DNA from: Clostridiaceae bacterium
GTDB taxonomy: Bacteria; Bacillota; Clostridia; Saccharofermentanales; DTU023
Direction of reading: 5' to 3'
Assembly: GCA_012518795.1 (NCBI GenBank)
Contig: JAAYRL010000040.1
Span: forward strand, 1 to 42,204
DNA length: 42,204 bases
In this document: piece after piece, positions 42,071 through 42,204 of the stretch
Numbering within the stretch: the stretch's first letter is position 1
Layout: each line of letters begins with the position of its first letter
The notes under the pieces: model-generated
The model's database searches: none
What the model saw: the letters and a program-made list of their open reading frames with translations, nothing else
Told to the model about the DNA's origin: nothing
Position numbers and translations under genes: made by a program

Positions 42071-42204
42071 CTATTGATTGATTGCTTTGGTAGTCGGTAT
42101 AGGCTTTATTCTTTGATAGTTCAACGGTAAGAGTGCATTAAACCGTTCTCGTCTTTTGCTCATATTCGCTCGAATACGGGGTTTCTTTCGTAACCGGGTA
42201 TTAT
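42071..42204 (-). CDS. C-terminal end of a phage protein (cut by the window edge)
   Basis: An open frame enters from the right edge and stops at TAG (42071-42073). The 43 visible residues are basic and include SKRRERFNALLPLNYQRIKP. No stop interrupts it and a good terminator follows, which supports a real gene. From its place before the scaffold and capsid genes it could be a portal or minor head protein, but nothing in the sequence shown proves this. Confidence 0.5.
   Translation of the reverse strand, partial: NTRLRKKPRIRANMSKRRERFNALLPLNYQRIKPIPTTKAINQ

Noticed and set aside
42105-42190. tRNA-like sequence (TAGTTCAACGGTAAGAG D-arm look)
   Set aside because: The anticodon and T stems do not pair, and the stretch is better explained as the end of an open reading frame on the minus strand.

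Overview
The window comes from a low-GC Gram-positive bacterium, most likely an anaerobic member of Bacillota, class Clostridia. Pointers are the gene content (FprA flavodiiron protein, a Thr T-box before thrS, YebC, YigZ, DUF2089, AIM24), strong AGGAGG-type ribosome binding sites, and the rpsL-rpsG-fusA-tuf order. No species can be named from sequence alone.

Layout. Positions 1-121 hold the end of a dispersed repeat array. Then, all on the minus strand: a tRNA-dihydrouridine synthase, a stand-alone DHBP synthase, FprA, and the str cluster read as rpsL, rpsG, fusA, tuf. Positions 8.4-17.7 kb are a sugar locus: ROK regulator, Gfo/Idh oxidoreductase, periplasmic-type binding lipoprotein, two-domain ABC ATPase, permease, NagB-like protein, an intrinsic terminator, then xylulokinase with its own promoter. 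It looks like a pentose or multiple-sugar uptake system, but the sugar is not determined. Positions 17.9-28.5 kb carry a TPR protein, SbcC/SbcD, a Yip1-like membrane protein, a P-loop protein with an apparent Asp23-like C-terminus, YebC, YigZ, a Nudix-like protein with a degenerate box, and an arginase-family enzyme. Positions 28.7-38.5 kb carry a MurE-family ligase, a membrane-anchored DUF4015 protein, a DUF368 (undecaprenyl-phosphate translocase family) protein, T-box plus thrS, a DUF2089 plus small membrane protein pair, and an AIM24 protein. At 38.95 kb a tRNA-Val(GAC) is followed directly by phage genes (ArpU-like regulator, two small genes, major capsid, scaffold, a small gene, a truncated gene) that continue past the window end.

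The most unusual aspect is the intergenic DNA. There is a higher-order 163-bp tandem repeat made of 56-bp units that all begin TGCACACT and end AGTGTGCA (33.5-34.0 kb), with a relative in the opposite orientation at the window start. Three dispersed hairpins of about 185-190 nt (3.4, 26.2, 32.0 kb) show compensatory base changes between copies. Strictly phased short tandem arrays of 10, 11, 13, 18, 25, 34 and 43 bp fill many gaps. Related in-frame repeats appear inside the arginase, DHBP synthase and SbcC genes. Repeat expansion therefore seems to be a general trait of this genome.

The phage segment is also notable. Its head module runs straight into the tRNA with no tail, lysis or integrase genes on that side, so it may be a decayed prophage or a capsid-encoding satellite.
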